A stretch of DNA of 35,698 nt from RGIG3701 sp017403345 (GTDB lineage: Bacteria > Planctomycetota > Planctomycetia > Pirellulales > Thermoguttaceae). The first letter of the stretch is position 1; the number at the start of each line of letters is the position of its first letter. The notes beneath the pieces were generated by a model. That model was not told the DNA's origin, made no database searches, and saw only the letters and a list, made by a program, of their open reading frames with translations. The stretch is taken from NCBI GenBank assembly GCA_017403345.1, contig JAFQOH010000213.1:1-35698 (forward strand). The letters are read 5' to 3'. Positions 22,545-32,261 of this stretch are shown piece after piece. The position numbers and the translations under genes are program-made.

Positions 22545-23555
22545 ATGATCGGACCGGTACTTAACGCGACGCTGATGATTTTTTTCCTCATTCTTCTGGG
22601 CGGTTTTCTGCGCAGGATCCACGTTCTGCGTCCGGAAGGAGATGCGTCATCTTTGAGCCTCTGTCTAAATGTACTTTATCCGTGCCTCATTTTTAGTAAG
22701 ATCATGGCGACGCCGCTGAAAGAGAATCTGGCCGCGTACGGCATGGCTCCGCTTTTCGGTTTCGGGTCGGTACTGGCAGCGATGTGCATCATGCGTCTTT
22801 TCGTAGGTCTCCCAAGCTGGCTGACGGGTTTGCGGGATGATGCGGAACGCCGAACGTTTCTGAGCACCGCCGCGCTGTACAATTACGGCTATGTACCGAT
22901 CCCGATCATTCAGTTTCTTTATCCGCACGATCCGGAGTACGCGACCGCACTCTTCATTTTTATCCTCGGCATCGAACTTTCCGTCTGGATCTGCATCGTT
23001 CCGTGTCTGACCGGCGGTCTTCAGAAAGGCTGGTGGAAGAAAGTCCTCAGTACGCCGTTCCTCACGATCATTCTCGCAGCAGTTTTGAATCTCTGCGGCC
23101 TGCGAATCGGCGAAGATGGAAATATTCCGCAATGTATCGCCAAAACGATCGAAAATATCGGGCTGGCGCAGATCACGTTTCCGCTGATCATCATCGGCGC
23201 GACGATCTACGACCAGGTTGCCGAGCGGCACGTGGACTACAAGAAACTCCGCACATACGCCGTCATGGGCTGGACGCTCTTTTTTCGGGCGTTTCTGTTT
23301 CCGTGCCTCATGATCCTTTCGGCGCTCTGCATTCCAGGAAATCCTCTCGTGCAGAAGATCCTCGTCATTCAGGCCGCGATGCCGACCGCGATGCTCATCA
23401 TCATGTTCACGAAATTCTACGGCGGCTCCCCCAGCGTCGCGGCAAACGCCATCCTCACGACAAATCTCCTCACGCCGGTCATCGCCGTTTTCTGGATCTT
23501 CGTCGGAATGCACCTTCTTGACGCCTTTCCGAACGGGATCTGGGGACTTTTTTAA
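22545..23555 (+). CDS. AEC-family (auxin efflux carrier-like) permease
   Basis: 336 residues with about ten hydrophobic segments split five plus five around a central loop, the AEC/BART layout. The family signature region appears as STAALYNYGYVPIPIIQ. AEC members export or import small organic acids or amino acids in the inner membrane; the substrate is unknown. ATG with AAAGG upstream. Monocistronic, with a strong promoter and a strong terminator downstream. Confidence 0.88.
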   Translation: MIGPVLNATLMIFFLILLGGFLRRIHVLRPEGDASSLSLCLNVLYPCLIFSKIMATPLKENLAAYGMAPLFGFGSVLAAMCIMRLFVGLPSWLTGLRDDAERRTFLSTAALYNYGYVPIPIIQFLYPHDPEYATALFIFILGIELSVWICIVPCLTGGLQKGWWKKVLSTPFLTIILAAVLNLCGLRIGEDGNIPQCIAKTIENIGLAQITFPLIIIGATIYDQVAERHVDYKKLRTYAVMGWTLFFRAFLFPCLMILSALCIPGNPLVQKILVIQAAMPTAMLIIMFTKFYGGSPSVAANAILTTNLLTPVIAVFWIFVGMHLLDAFPNGIWGLF

Positions 23556-23607
23556 AAGACAGTCTGAGCAAAGGAGTAAAACCATTTTCCTCAAACCACG
23601 GACACAA

Positions 23608-23660
23608 AACGGCTCTGTCTTCGATAAAAATTCCAATGCAAAGACAGAGCCGTTCTCTTT
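23608..23660 (+). terminator. terminator between convergent genes
   Basis: Perfect 14-bp stem AACGGCTCTGTCTT/AAGACAGAGCCGTT followed by CTCTTTTTT on the plus strand. On the reverse strand it is followed by GTTTTG, so it can serve both flanking genes. Confidence 0.88.
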
Positions 23661-23694
23661 TTTCTGATTTCGAACGTTTTTTCAGGTCAAGGCA

Positions 23695-24639
23695 TCACGC
23701 AAGCGGTCTGCCGTCCAGAATACGGGTCATGCGGTCCGCCTGTTCTTCGTGCGTGAGCGGGCAGCCCTGGAGTTCCACGGTGATCCAGGTACTGAACCCC
23801 GTTTCGATCATCTTCTGACGCACCGCAAGCCAGTCGACCGAGCCTTCCATCACACGGGCAAATCTTCCGCCGCGGCCATCAGGAGCCATGAGGAAATCCT
23901 TAATGTGCACACGGATGATCTGACCTTTCAGATAGTCAAACCAATCCTGCGAACGCGGGTAATATTTCATGTTATTTCCACAGTCAAAATACGCCTGAAC
24001 GGTCTTCGTTCCAAACGATTTGATGAAGTTCGCCGCGAATGCCGGATGGACCCACATATTGTTCCAGACGTTCTCCAATCCGAGCGTGATGCCGAGTTCC
24101 TCCGCTTTCGGAATGAGAGCCTCAACACTCCTTCGGGCTTTCTCCATCTGCTCATTATGCAGGCGAATGTAGTCAGCATATGGCGTATTATCGCCTTCGA
24201 CGACGGAAATCAGGCGGTTGGTCTTTTCGTCAAACTCGATCTTAAATTCCCATGGCTCCGGCATCTTAACGCCCGAAACCCGCCCCGGAACTACGAGAAC
24301 GGCATCCGCACCGATCTCAGCAGCAATTTCGATACGCTCGATGGAACCGCCTCCCATCAGGGAATGGAAACAGAATCCCTGAGCTTCCGCGAGTTTACGT
24401 GCAGCTTTAGCCTCTTCAAGCGACACGGGGCCGGTGATCTCCATTCCTTCAATGCCGATCGCCTTCATTTTCGCAACGGCCTCAGCATCAGGGAGTCGGC
24501 CCAAAAGTGCTTTTTTCGGCCGGACGGCGAAGTCCGAAGCAGCCTGAACGCTCTGCGGGAAGGAAAAAAGCTGGGTACCGACCGCAGCAGAAAAAGCAGT
24601 TCCGGCGGCTGCCTGCATGAAATTGCGTCGATTCATCAT
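23695..24639 (-). CDS. Tat-exported sugar phosphate isomerase/epimerase (TIM barrel)
   Basis: 314 residues. The N-terminus MMNRRNFMQAAAGTAFSAA is a twin-arginine-like signal, ending near SVQA. The rest is an AP-endonuclease-2/xylose-isomerase-like TIM barrel, with metal-site candidates in GLENVWNNMW, YFDCGNNMKY, RVHIKDF and ITVELQG. Family members isomerise or epimerise sugars. Export points to periplasmic use of environmental carbohydrates, typical of planctomycetes. The RBS AAGGAGA lies before MM; either Met could be the start. It is convergent with the AEC gene. Confidence 0.85.
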   Translation of the reverse strand: MMNRRNFMQAAAGTAFSAAVGTQLFSFPQSVQAASDFAVRPKKALLGRLPDAEAVAKMKAIGIEGMEITGPVSLEEAKAARKLAEAQGFCFHSLMGGGSIERIEIAAEIGADAVLVVPGRVSGVKMPEPWEFKIEFDEKTNRLISVVEGDNTPYADYIRLHNEQMEKARRSVEALIPKAEELGITLGLENVWNNMWVHPAFAANFIKSFGTKTVQAYFDCGNNMKYYPRSQDWFDYLKGQIIRVHIKDFLMAPDGRGGRFARVMEGSVDWLAVRQKMIETGFSTWITVELQGCPLTHEEQADRMTRILDGRPLA

Positions 24640-24849
24640 TTTTTTAGATTCTCCTTGGTTGGAAATGCCCGAGAGACTGTGTGTTGGTCTGCCGGGTCTA
24701 ATACAGTATTGGCAGGATCTTGCGAAAACGGCGTCGCCCCGTTCCCGCGCATCCTTCATTTTAACACGAAATTCCGTTCTAGTAAAGGGATGAAAATAAA
24801 AAATTTCAGAAAATTTCCCAACTTTTCCACCTGCATTTTCCCCAACATC

Positions 24850-24878
24850 TTGACGCCGGGGCAGATCCATGATAAAAT
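24850..24878 (+). promoter_or_regulatory. promoter of the MscS gene
   Basis: TTGACG (24850-24855), 17 bp, TAAAAT (24873-24878) with extended TG. It lies in the spacer between divergent genes (24640-25035), where I see no other feature. Confidence 0.65.
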
Positions 24879-25035
24879 AGAAAGAAAGAGACCGATCTGA
24901 AAACATTCAGGTCCTTGGACATTTCCAGCGGCTATGCTTTTGCGTTTGGGCCAGTTTTCAGCGGCAAGTGCGTCGGACTCCGATACGCGGCTGCTCCGAT
25001 TTATTCGAACTGCCTTTCCTCCAGGAGCGTATTTC

Positions 25036-26613
25036 ATGATTTCCGTTCACTCATTCCATTGCCTAAGAACCATTTCACGCAAGAGCGTTTTCCTTTTCCT
25101 CATTTTCCTCATTTTCCTCATTTCCCTCCTTTTGTGTTTCACTAGCGCCTTCCAGACCGCAGCCGCAGCCGAAACACTGCAGCCTCTTGAAGACCAGCCG
25201 ACGTCTGCAGCCCAGGCTCCCTTAAACGCCGAGCCAGACTCCGAACATCCAGCAGTATCCGACGAAACTGTTTCGGAAAATGAAACAGCTCCGGATCCTC
25301 GGTTGACTGCGCTGCAAGAACTTGACGAGAAAACGGTCTTGATCCTTTCGCTGGATGCCGGAGCGATCGAAAAGCTGAAGGAAAATTCAAGCACTTCCGC
25401 AGATACGTCCGATTTGGATGTCCTCATTCTTCCCGAATCAGAAGACGAACCGATGACAGTTTTGGCGATCTGGCTGAAATTTCAGACTTTTTGCGGCAGC
25501 TCTCTGGATTTTTTCTATAAACGCTGGGGAGAAATACTTTACAGTCTCTGCGGCATTGCCGTGACGTGGATCGGAGTACTTGTGCTTCGTTTTTTGACGG
25601 AACTCTGTTTCGCCTCCTTTGTGAAACGGACGAAAACGCTGAACGACGATTTTATCTTTCGTGCGTTCCTTCCGCCATTCCTTGCATTTTTCTGGATCGT
25701 CGGCATCTATTTCAGTATCCTGCCGTTCCTAGGAGAATACCATTACTCGGAACGTCTGATCCTCGCCCTGATCGCTGCGGATTTCACGTGGCTCCTGTAT
25801 CGGCTCATCGGCGCAGCAGACCACATCATCTGCCTTTACTTTCACGGGAAAAAACGCATTTTCAATAAACTGATCTTTGATGCAGCCCGAAAAACGACCC
25901 GGATCATCCTAGTTTTAGCGGCGATCTGCATCATCGGGCAGACGATCCTGCGTCTAAATGTTTCCGCGCTCCTTGCGGCAGCCGGTATCTTCGGTCTCGC
26001 CATCGCATTCGCGGTGAAAGACACGATCTCCAATTTCCTTAGCTCCTTCATGATGCTTTTCGACAATTCGTTCCAGCTCGGCGACCGGATCCGGACCGGG
26101 ACGATCGATGGCGACGTTGAGGCAGTCGATTTCCGAAGTACACGCATTCGCGCACTGAACGGGCATCTTTACTCTGTGCCGAATGCGGTGCTGGGAACAG
26201 AGATCATTGAAAATGTAAGCCAGCGTCCGGGGATCCGACACGATTTTGAGCTTGGGCTGACCTACTCCACGACCCCCGAGCAGATGGAACAGGCTGTCCA
26301 GATCGTTCGGGAACTCATTTCCGATCCGCAGAAATTCATTCAGTCTCCGACACGCTCACTGGTCACGTTCAGCGGTTTTGGCGACTGGGCGCTGAAGATC
26401 AAAGTCATGCTCTGGTTCAACACGCAGGTATTCGTAGAAGCCGAACGGTGGAAGCACGAGCTGAACTTGGCGATCCTGCGCCGTTTCCGTGAAGAGGAGC
26501 TCAAATTTGCCTATCCGACGCAAACGGTAGAGCTCTCCGGCAGACCGCTGCTTCAAACCGCCGATAAAACTTTTTCAACGCCCGAAAATACAGTCACTGC
26601 CAACAACCATTAA
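25036..26613 (+). CDS. MscS-family mechanosensitive channel
   Basis: 525 residues from the ATG at 25036 (AGGAG 8 bases upstream). A long hydrophobic signal region (residues about 12-36) is partly encoded by three 9-bp repeats. An acidic, low-complexity periplasmic stretch of about 100 residues follows, then four membrane segments. The pore helix and MscS signature AAAGIFGLAIAFAVKDTISNFLSSFMML are clear, followed by the beta domain (GDRIRTGTIDGDVEAVDFRSTRIR) and the cytoplasmic cage. It opens on membrane tension to release solutes during hypo-osmotic shock. The acidic N-terminal extension is unlike E. coli MscS. Confidence 0.93.
   Translation: MISVHSFHCLRTISRKSVFLFLIFLIFLISLLLCFTSAFQTAAAAETLQPLEDQPTSAAQAPLNAEPDSEHPAVSDETVSENETAPDPRLTALQELDEKTVLILSLDAGAIEKLKENSSTSADTSDLDVLILPESEDEPMTVLAIWLKFQTFCGSSLDFFYKRWGEILYSLCGIAVTWIGVLVLRFLTELCFASFVKRTKTLNDDFIFRAFLPPFLAFFWIVGIYFSILPFLGEYHYSERLILALIAADFTWLLYRLIGAADHIICLYFHGKKRIFNKLIFDAARKTTRIILVLAAICIIGQTILRLNVSALLAAAGIFGLAIAFAVKDTISNFLSSFMMLFDNSFQLGDRIRTGTIDGDVEAVDFRSTRIRALNGHLYSVPNAVLGTEIIENVSQRPGIRHDFELGLTYSTTPEQMEQAVQIVRELISDPQKFIQSPTRSLVTFSGFGDWALKIKVMLWFNTQVFVEAERWKHELNLAILRRFREEELKFAYPTQTVELSGRPLLQTADKTFSTPENTVTANNH
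25094..25120. repeat. three 9-bp tandem repeats in a coding region
   Basis: TTTTCCTCA three times in frame, encoding the F-L-I repeats of the MscS signal region. Slippage would change length by three residues without a frameshift. Confidence 0.8.
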
Positions 26614-26716
26614 GAGAGTGAACACAAGTTAGGCAGAAGACGTTCTGCTCGCGAAACACTTTTTATTTTTGGCCCTAAAATTCCATTTTATTCACGAAAA
26701 AAAAACGGAAATTTCC

Positions 26717-28852
26717 ATGAAAATAAAAATTCAAGATCTGGTTGGACTCAGTTTTTTGGGATTCGCATTGATTGCCGGATGCGGTGAAGCCCAAAAGAAT
26801 GCGGAAACGGTACATTCCGATCCGTCCGAAGCCCCGCAGCGCGGTGATGCAGGCGACCCTCGCTGGCGCAATGAACTTTTCCAGTCCAGTATCGCAGCGA
26901 TCCGTGAACGTGCTGCGTACGAAAATCCGGAACAGTATCTTAACTCGCTGAATCAAGTCACGGACCGATTCAACGGCTGGATCCAGTCACGTCCGCAGTT
27001 TGAGGGGTGGCATCCAGATCCGATGGTGTCCCCAATGATCGAGCTTCTGGATGGTCTGGAACCACTTCAGGCTCGCATTTCAGAGACCTTCCACACGTTC
27101 CGTAATTTACCGGACGGGACTCCGTTCACAGAGGCGCAAGCCATTCTTTTGCAACAGACCGCTGATGAGCTCAAGCATTTCCAGACGCAGCTTCCAGAAA
27201 ATCCTCCGGCCGGCCTTGAAGTGCTTCGCTCCGGATTTCAGAAGATGCGGGAAGTACTGCTTTTTCATCTGCTCCAGAATCAGGTCTCCCCGGATCTGAA
27301 AAATGTACTTCGTCAGCAAAACGCCGTTTTTCAGCAGCTCGGCATCCTGACTGGTTCGCAGCGAATGCGTTTTTCAGGCTCGGAAAAGAGTACGATCCCG
27401 CTCACGCAGAACGAAACGTACACGATAGCGTACGAAAATGATGTTTACGTCCTTTTCGAACAGTTTCTTCTCCAGGACGTTTCTCTCTGGGTACAGGGAA
27501 CACCGCAGACCGAGCTGGAGGAGATCCGTATGGAATTGCGGAATCTGTCCGATTCGACCGGAGCGCAGAATCTCGTGCAGATCTCGTCAAACGATCTGGA
27601 ACGGATGAACTCGATCTTCTCGTGGACTTTCGCCAACGTACAGACGCTCTCCGAAACTGCCCCCCCGCGGCTTCCTTTGGAAGTGCTGCTTTCCGGCGAA
27701 GGAACGGTCCAAGAGCGTGCGTGGCTCTGCATCCTTCTGGCCCGGCAGCAGGATCTGAACGCCTTCCTGATCGAGGTGCCGACAGAAAACGAAACGCGTA
27801 TGCTTCTAGGTTTTCTCTTCAATGAAGAGATCTACCTTTTCGATCCAGTCCTAGGCCTTCCAGTCTGGCTTCCAGCCGCACCGGGAATGTCTGCGGAAAC
27901 GCGTAAACCATGGGAAGCCGTCCGAGCTTCAGGCAAATTGGAAGCCGTTCCCGCCCGCTGGACCGACGTTTGTGCAGAACCGGCGATCCTTGGCGAATTC
28001 TGGCGTCTGGCCGGCTGGTCCGGTAACGTGACGGCAGATTCACTGAGCCGTTCGCGTGTCCTTTTAGAAGCGTCTCCCTGGTACCAGACGCAGCGCATGG
28101 CGATCCTTCAGGAAGCCCTCAAAAACGGCGAAAACCGCGTCGTCATGAGCCTGGCGCCGGTCGAAGTCCTCCCGGACGGAACGATCTCCAAAGATTCCCT
28201 CGAAAACGCTTTCAACGCTCCCTCTGCACTCAAAGACCAGATCCTCCGCAAAAACACGTTCGCCTCGGTGGAGATCTGGACGCATCCGGTCCACGCAGTC
28301 ATCCGCCGGGCTTTGGATCCTGAAAGTGAAATGAACCGCCTCCGTATTTTCCAGCTCTTCTGCACTCCATTTCCGGATGGATTCTTCAATCTTTGGCGCG
28401 GGAGAATGCTTTACCTGAAAGGGATCCTGACCGGACCGATGAGTGCTGCCGGATACTATCAGAAAGCCCGTCTTTCCGAGGCTGTTTTAGAACAGACTTA
28501 CTCAAAAAGCGGACCTGCCGTGCTCGATTTCTACCGCTACTGCCGATGTGAAGCGAGTTATGCGCTCGGCATGATCTCATTCGTGCTGAACCGTCCGGAC
28601 GCTGCCTGTGACAGTTTCACCCGCCATGTGCTCGACACTGGATTTACAAAATTCCACGCATCAGCACAACTGCGCTGCGGAATGATGTACGAGCGCAAAG
28701 AAAACTGGACCGCTGCGCGGGATTTTTACGCGGAGTTACCGGAGGATCCTGCCGCCCGGATCCGTCTTGCGTTCCTTCCGAAAACGGAAAACTCTGCAAT
28801 TCCCGAAACGCCGAAAGTCCAGGACCAGCCGGAAACGCCAAGCCAGCCGTAG
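26717..28852 (+). CDS. lipoprotein with transglutaminase-like and TPR-like regions
   Basis: 711 residues. A lipobox LIAGC puts the lipidated Cys at about residue 23. A middle segment (RAWLCILLARQQDLNAFLIEVP, then LFNEEIYLFDPVLGLPVW) resembles the transglutaminase-like fold of large planctomycete hypothetical proteins. The C-terminus has helical repeats ending in a TPR-like run (SAQLRCGMMYERKENWTAARDFY). There is no clear SD before the ATG. It ends 27 bases before rarA and may be co-transcribed with it and with the upstream channel gene. The function is not known; a periplasmic scaffold or protease-like role is only a guess. Confidence 0.75.
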   Translation: MKIKIQDLVGLSFLGFALIAGCGEAQKNAETVHSDPSEAPQRGDAGDPRWRNELFQSSIAAIRERAAYENPEQYLNSLNQVTDRFNGWIQSRPQFEGWHPDPMVSPMIELLDGLEPLQARISETFHTFRNLPDGTPFTEAQAILLQQTADELKHFQTQLPENPPAGLEVLRSGFQKMREVLLFHLLQNQVSPDLKNVLRQQNAVFQQLGILTGSQRMRFSGSEKSTIPLTQNETYTIAYENDVYVLFEQFLLQDVSLWVQGTPQTELEEIRMELRNLSDSTGAQNLVQISSNDLERMNSIFSWTFANVQTLSETAPPRLPLEVLLSGEGTVQERAWLCILLARQQDLNAFLIEVPTENETRMLLGFLFNEEIYLFDPVLGLPVWLPAAPGMSAETRKPWEAVRASGKLEAVPARWTDVCAEPAILGEFWRLAGWSGNVTADSLSRSRVLLEASPWYQTQRMAILQEALKNGENRVVMSLAPVEVLPDGTISKDSLENAFNAPSALKDQILRKNTFASVEIWTHPVHAVIRRALDPESEMNRLRIFQLFCTPFPDGFFNLWRGRMLYLKGILTGPMSAAGYYQKARLSEAVLEQTYSKSGPAVLDFYRYCRCEASYALGMISFVLNRPDAACDSFTRHVLDTGFTKFHASAQLRCGMMYERKENWTAARDFYAELPEDPAARIRLAFLPKTENSAIPETPKVQDQPETPSQP

Positions 28853-28879
28853 CGCCTCATTTTTTCAGAATTGAAAATC

Positions 28880-30208
28880 ATGTCCCTTTTTGAAGTTTTT
28901 GAATCGGAAAATCGCAAAAAAGCACAGCCGCTTGCCGCACGGATGCGCCCGCGAACGCTGGATGAATTCGTGGGTCAGGAGGATTTTCTTGCGCCGGGGA
29001 AACTGCTGCGCCGTCTCCTGAAAGCGGATCGTCTGGGGTCCGTCATTTTCTTCGGACCTCCGGGAACGGGGAAGACGACACTGGCAAAACTCTTGGCGGC
29101 AGAGTCTAACGCAAATTTCTGTCAGATCTCGGCAGTCGTCAACGGTGTAAAGGAGCTGCGGGAAGTTCTCGCGCATGCGGCCGACACGGTGGCGGCGGAG
29201 GGACGGAGGACGCTTCTTTTCGTGGATGAGATCCACCGATTCAACAAAGCGCAGCAGGATGTCCTCCTTCCGGACGTCGAAGAGGGGATCGTGACGCTGG
29301 TCGGCGCGACGACGGAGAACCCGTTCTTCACCGTAAACAATGCGCTCTTGAGCCGCAGCCGGCTTTTCCAGTTTCACTCGCTGACGGTAGAAAACATCAA
29401 GGAGATCCTGCGCCGTGCGCTGGCGGACAAAGAGCGCGGGCTGGGCCGGACGCGGATCGAGATGGATGAGGATGCGCTGGAGTATCTCGCACGCACGAGC
29501 GACGGCGATGCGCGCAGGGCGCTTTCCGCGTTGGAGATCGGCGTTTTGTCCACGTTTGCAGATCCGGTGCACTTCACGCTCGAAATGGCTGCGGAGTCCG
29601 TGCAGAAGCGGATCACCGGGCACGACCGCGACGGGGACGCACATTACGACATCATCAGCGCACTGATCAAGAGCATTCGCGGAAGTGACCCGGACGCGGC
29701 AATTTACTGGCTGGCGAGAATGCTGGAAGGGGGAGAGGAAGTCCGTTTTCTTGCCCGTCGACTGGTCATTCTGGCGAGCGAAGACGTGGGAAATGCCGAT
29801 CCGCACGCACTTCCGCTTGCCGTTGCGTGTGCACAGGCCTGCGAAATGATCGGTCTGCCGGAATGCCAGCTGAATCTCGCGCAGACGGTCACGTATCTGG
29901 CTTCTGCGCCCAAATCGAATGCCGTGACGAACGCGATTTTTGCCGCACGCAGCGACGTCCAGAAAGGCGAATCGGTTCCTGTACCGAAGCATCTTTGCGA
30001 TGCGCACTACTCCGGCTCGCAGAAGCTGGGGCACGTCGGCTACCAGTACGCGCACGATTTCCCGGACGCCATCGCCCCGCAGGACTATCTCGGCGTGGAC
30101 CGGCGGTACTATTTCCCGACACAGCGAGGCGAAGAAGCGCAGATCGCCGAACGTCTTGACTTCATCCGCGCCCGGTGTAAATGGCGCGATGAAAAACGCG
30201 AGAAGTAA
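28880..30208 (+). CDS. rarA: replication-associated recombination protein RarA (MgsA), AAA+ ATPase
   Basis: 442 residues from the ATG at 28880. The AAA+ core has Walker A GPPGTGKTTLA, Walker B LLFVDEIHRF, sensor 1 VGATTENPFF and an arginine-finger region LLSRSRLF. The C-terminal tetramerisation domain includes DPDAAIYWLARMLEGGE and the signature LRIYQ-like HVGYQYAHDFP. RarA acts at stalled replication forks with SSB. The length is normal. The start lacks a strong SD. Confidence 0.96.
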   Translation: MSLFEVFESENRKKAQPLAARMRPRTLDEFVGQEDFLAPGKLLRRLLKADRLGSVIFFGPPGTGKTTLAKLLAAESNANFCQISAVVNGVKELREVLAHAADTVAAEGRRTLLFVDEIHRFNKAQQDVLLPDVEEGIVTLVGATTENPFFTVNNALLSRSRLFQFHSLTVENIKEILRRALADKERGLGRTRIEMDEDALEYLARTSDGDARRALSALEIGVLSTFADPVHFTLEMAAESVQKRITGHDRDGDAHYDIISALIKSIRGSDPDAAIYWLARMLEGGEEVRFLARRLVILASEDVGNADPHALPLAVACAQACEMIGLPECQLNLAQTVTYLASAPKSNAVTNAIFAARSDVQKGESVPVPKHLCDAHYSGSQKLGHVGYQYAHDFPDAIAPQDYLGVDRRYYFPTQRGEEAQIAERLDFIRARCKWRDEKREK

Positions 30209-30243
30209 GAGGAGCAGGAGAAGCAAATGGATTTCCCTGCGAT

Positions 30244-30292
30244 CCTCACCGTTTCCTCACCGTTTCCTCACCGTTTCCTCACCGTTTCCTCA
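30244..30292. repeat. 11-bp tandem repeat, four copies
   Basis: CCTCACCGTTT repeated four times plus CCTCA, in the spacer between convergent rarA and the kinase gene. It encodes nothing supported. Confidence 0.9.
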
Positions 30293-30306
30293 ATTCACAG
30301 TTTCCG

Positions 30307-31917
30307 TCAGAAATTTGAATTTCCGGTCCCACTGGCGCGCCGTAATTTCCAAAGGCGTCCGCGATGCCAAACCAGGGCAACGAAAAGACCGATGGATTGG
30401 GAGAACGTGAATGCGGCCCCAATGTGCACGGACTCGATCGGAACAGTGTCGATCATGAGCAGAAACATGGCGAAACAAAACGCAAAAGTGATCGAAATGA
30501 GCGATTCCGTTATGCCGTGAGATGAGGTCCTTCCGGGGAATTTCTCTAAAGAGCCAAGCAGGGCAAAACCTCCCCAAACCAGCAAGAAACCTCCGGCAAG
30601 ACACGCGAGCAGACAGGGAAAGGGGTTGGAAAAGATCTCGGTCATGAGCATGTGCCAGACAAACAGCACAAACACTCCCGCGAACATCCAGAGACACAAT
30701 CCCAACGCCGTCAGCAGTTTTCTGCCAAGCCCCGCGGCAAGTTCGAGCGGTCCCGTGCCAGCCTGCGAGCCGTTTTCTGCACCATATGGTACAGAAGGTA
30801 CGTTTCCTGTCTGCATCGGCTCTTTTTTCGGAGCCTTGGCAACTCTCCCATTCTGTACATTCGGTGACGGAGCCGGGGCTGTCGGCCGAAGCGTCTGTCC
30901 CTGTCTATTCCATACATTTTCCGTCGGGATCTGCGTCTGACCTGGGTTTCCGTTTCTGCCCTGCCCCCACGGTTTTGGAACAGCGCTCGGTACGAAGAGT
31001 CCCTTCTCCAGCGCATTTACAAAATCGGAACATGACGAAAAGCGTTCCCCCTGCCGTTTGGCCAAAACACGCTGAAGGACCGCGTTGGCTTCCGGCGTAA
31101 GCGTCTGGATCTGTTTCGGCGCAACATACACGATCTGATGCGCCAGCGCATGGATATTTCCCATGAACGGTCTACGTCCGGAAAGAATCTCGTACGCAAG
31201 CACTCCGAGCGCATACTGGTCCGTGCGAGCATCCTGAAGTTCCCCCAGGAACTGCTCCGGGGCCATATAGTGCGGAGTCCCGCTCGATTCGCTGGCGGCA
31301 GAGGTCCGTGACCGTGTTTCATGGATCTGCGCCGCGATGCCGAAATCGATGATCCAAAGGTCCGAATCATCATCTTTCGCACTGAACATAATGTTTTCCG
31401 GCTTGATGTCACGGTGGATGACTCGTTTCCGGTGTGCGTAGTCAAGCGCAGAAGCAAGTGGACGAAGGAATTTCAAAACCATTTTCGGAGGCAGCCCATA
31501 TTCTGCTCCCTGCTGCGTGCAGATCCATTCCCTCAGCGAAACGCCTTCCGCACACCCCATGACGAAGAACCAGCCGAATTCCGGGTCAAATTCCATTCCG
31601 TAAAGCGGGCAGATGTTCGTGTGATTGAGCGTCCGCGTCAGCTGGAAAAGAGCCTCGACCTTCTGCAACTCATGTGGGTCTGTTTGCACATCAGCCGGAA
31701 GGAGTTTACAGACGACCGGACGCAGGACTTTGTTTCGCGCGATCTCTTCTGCGAGCCACGCCTGCCCCATCCCGCCTTCTCCAAGAAGACGCACGAGTCG
31801 AAAATTCTTTGACTCGCCAAGACGATCCCCCGGTTCCGGATACCTCCTGCCGCCTCGCTGAAGGGATGACCTACTTCCCAAACCAAATGTCTGTATAGAA
31901 TCCAAATTTCCATCCAT
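30307..31917 (-). CDS. membrane-anchored Ser/Thr protein kinase
   Basis: 536 residues from the ATG at 31917 (GGAG 8 bases upstream; a GTG three codons earlier is too close to the SD). The Hanks-type kinase domain at about residues 38-310 has the glycine loop LGEGGMGQAW, the Lys in VVCKLLP, catalytic HRDIKPEN, DFGIA, and the activation-segment end GTPHYMAPEQF, so it should be active. A Pro/Gln/Asn-rich linker follows, then about four membrane helices. There are no PASTA or other sensor repeats. Planctomycetes encode many such kinases; the signal and targets are unknown. It is divergent from gap. Confidence 0.93.
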   Translation of the reverse strand: MDGNLDSIQTFGLGSRSSLQRGGRRYPEPGDRLGESKNFRLVRLLGEGGMGQAWLAEEIARNKVLRPVVCKLLPADVQTDPHELQKVEALFQLTRTLNHTNICPLYGMEFDPEFGWFFVMGCAEGVSLREWICTQQGAEYGLPPKMVLKFLRPLASALDYAHRKRVIHRDIKPENIMFSAKDDDSDLWIIDFGIAAQIHETRSRTSAASESSGTPHYMAPEQFLGELQDARTDQYALGVLAYEILSGRRPFMGNIHALAHQIVYVAPKQIQTLTPEANAVLQRVLAKRQGERFSSCSDFVNALEKGLFVPSAVPKPWGQGRNGNPGQTQIPTENVWNRQGQTLRPTAPAPSPNVQNGRVAKAPKKEPMQTGNVPSVPYGAENGSQAGTGPLELAAGLGRKLLTALGLCLWMFAGVFVLFVWHMLMTEIFSNPFPCLLACLAGGFLLVWGGFALLGSLEKFPGRTSSHGITESLISITFAFCFAMFLLMIDTVPIESVHIGAAFTFSQSIGLFVALVWHRGRLWKLRRASGTGNSNF

Positions 31918-32143
31918 CGCAAACACTCCGGATCTTTTTCACATTCCAACCACATTGCCGTTCATCCGACACCCGATCACATCAGATCTAAATTATACAA
32001 AAATTCCCGCCGCGTGTCAAGTCTCCCCCAAAAAATCCTTAAAATTCGAAAATTTCAGTCGTTCAACGCTTTCGATCAGACAATATTTCCATATTTTTTT
32101 ATCGAAAATTACGAAAAATTTGCGAAAGTATGGTTTCGGGGGC

Positions 32144-32171
32144 TTGAAAGATTTTCAGAATCGGGTATAAT
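32144..32171 (+). promoter_or_regulatory. promoter of gap
   Basis: TTGAAA (32144-32149), 16 bp, TATAAT (32166-32171), giving a leader of about 85 nt. The rest of the 31918-32261 spacer is AT-rich and shows no other feature. Confidence 0.8.
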
Positions 32172-32261
32172 CCATGATAAATTTGGGATCTGGACCTTGC
32201 GTAAGGTTACGCCTGGAAAAGATCATGTCCGTTTTGTTTTCTATTGCAAGGAGACAGCACA

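Noticed and set aside
23749..24900. 383-codon plus-strand ORF opposite the isomerase gene
   Set aside because: Antisense shadow; the reverse strand has a Tat signal, RBS and TIM-barrel motifs.
28865..30226. 453-codon reverse-strand ORF opposite rarA
   Set aside because: Antisense shadow of a GC-rich coding region; RarA motifs on the plus strand are unambiguous.
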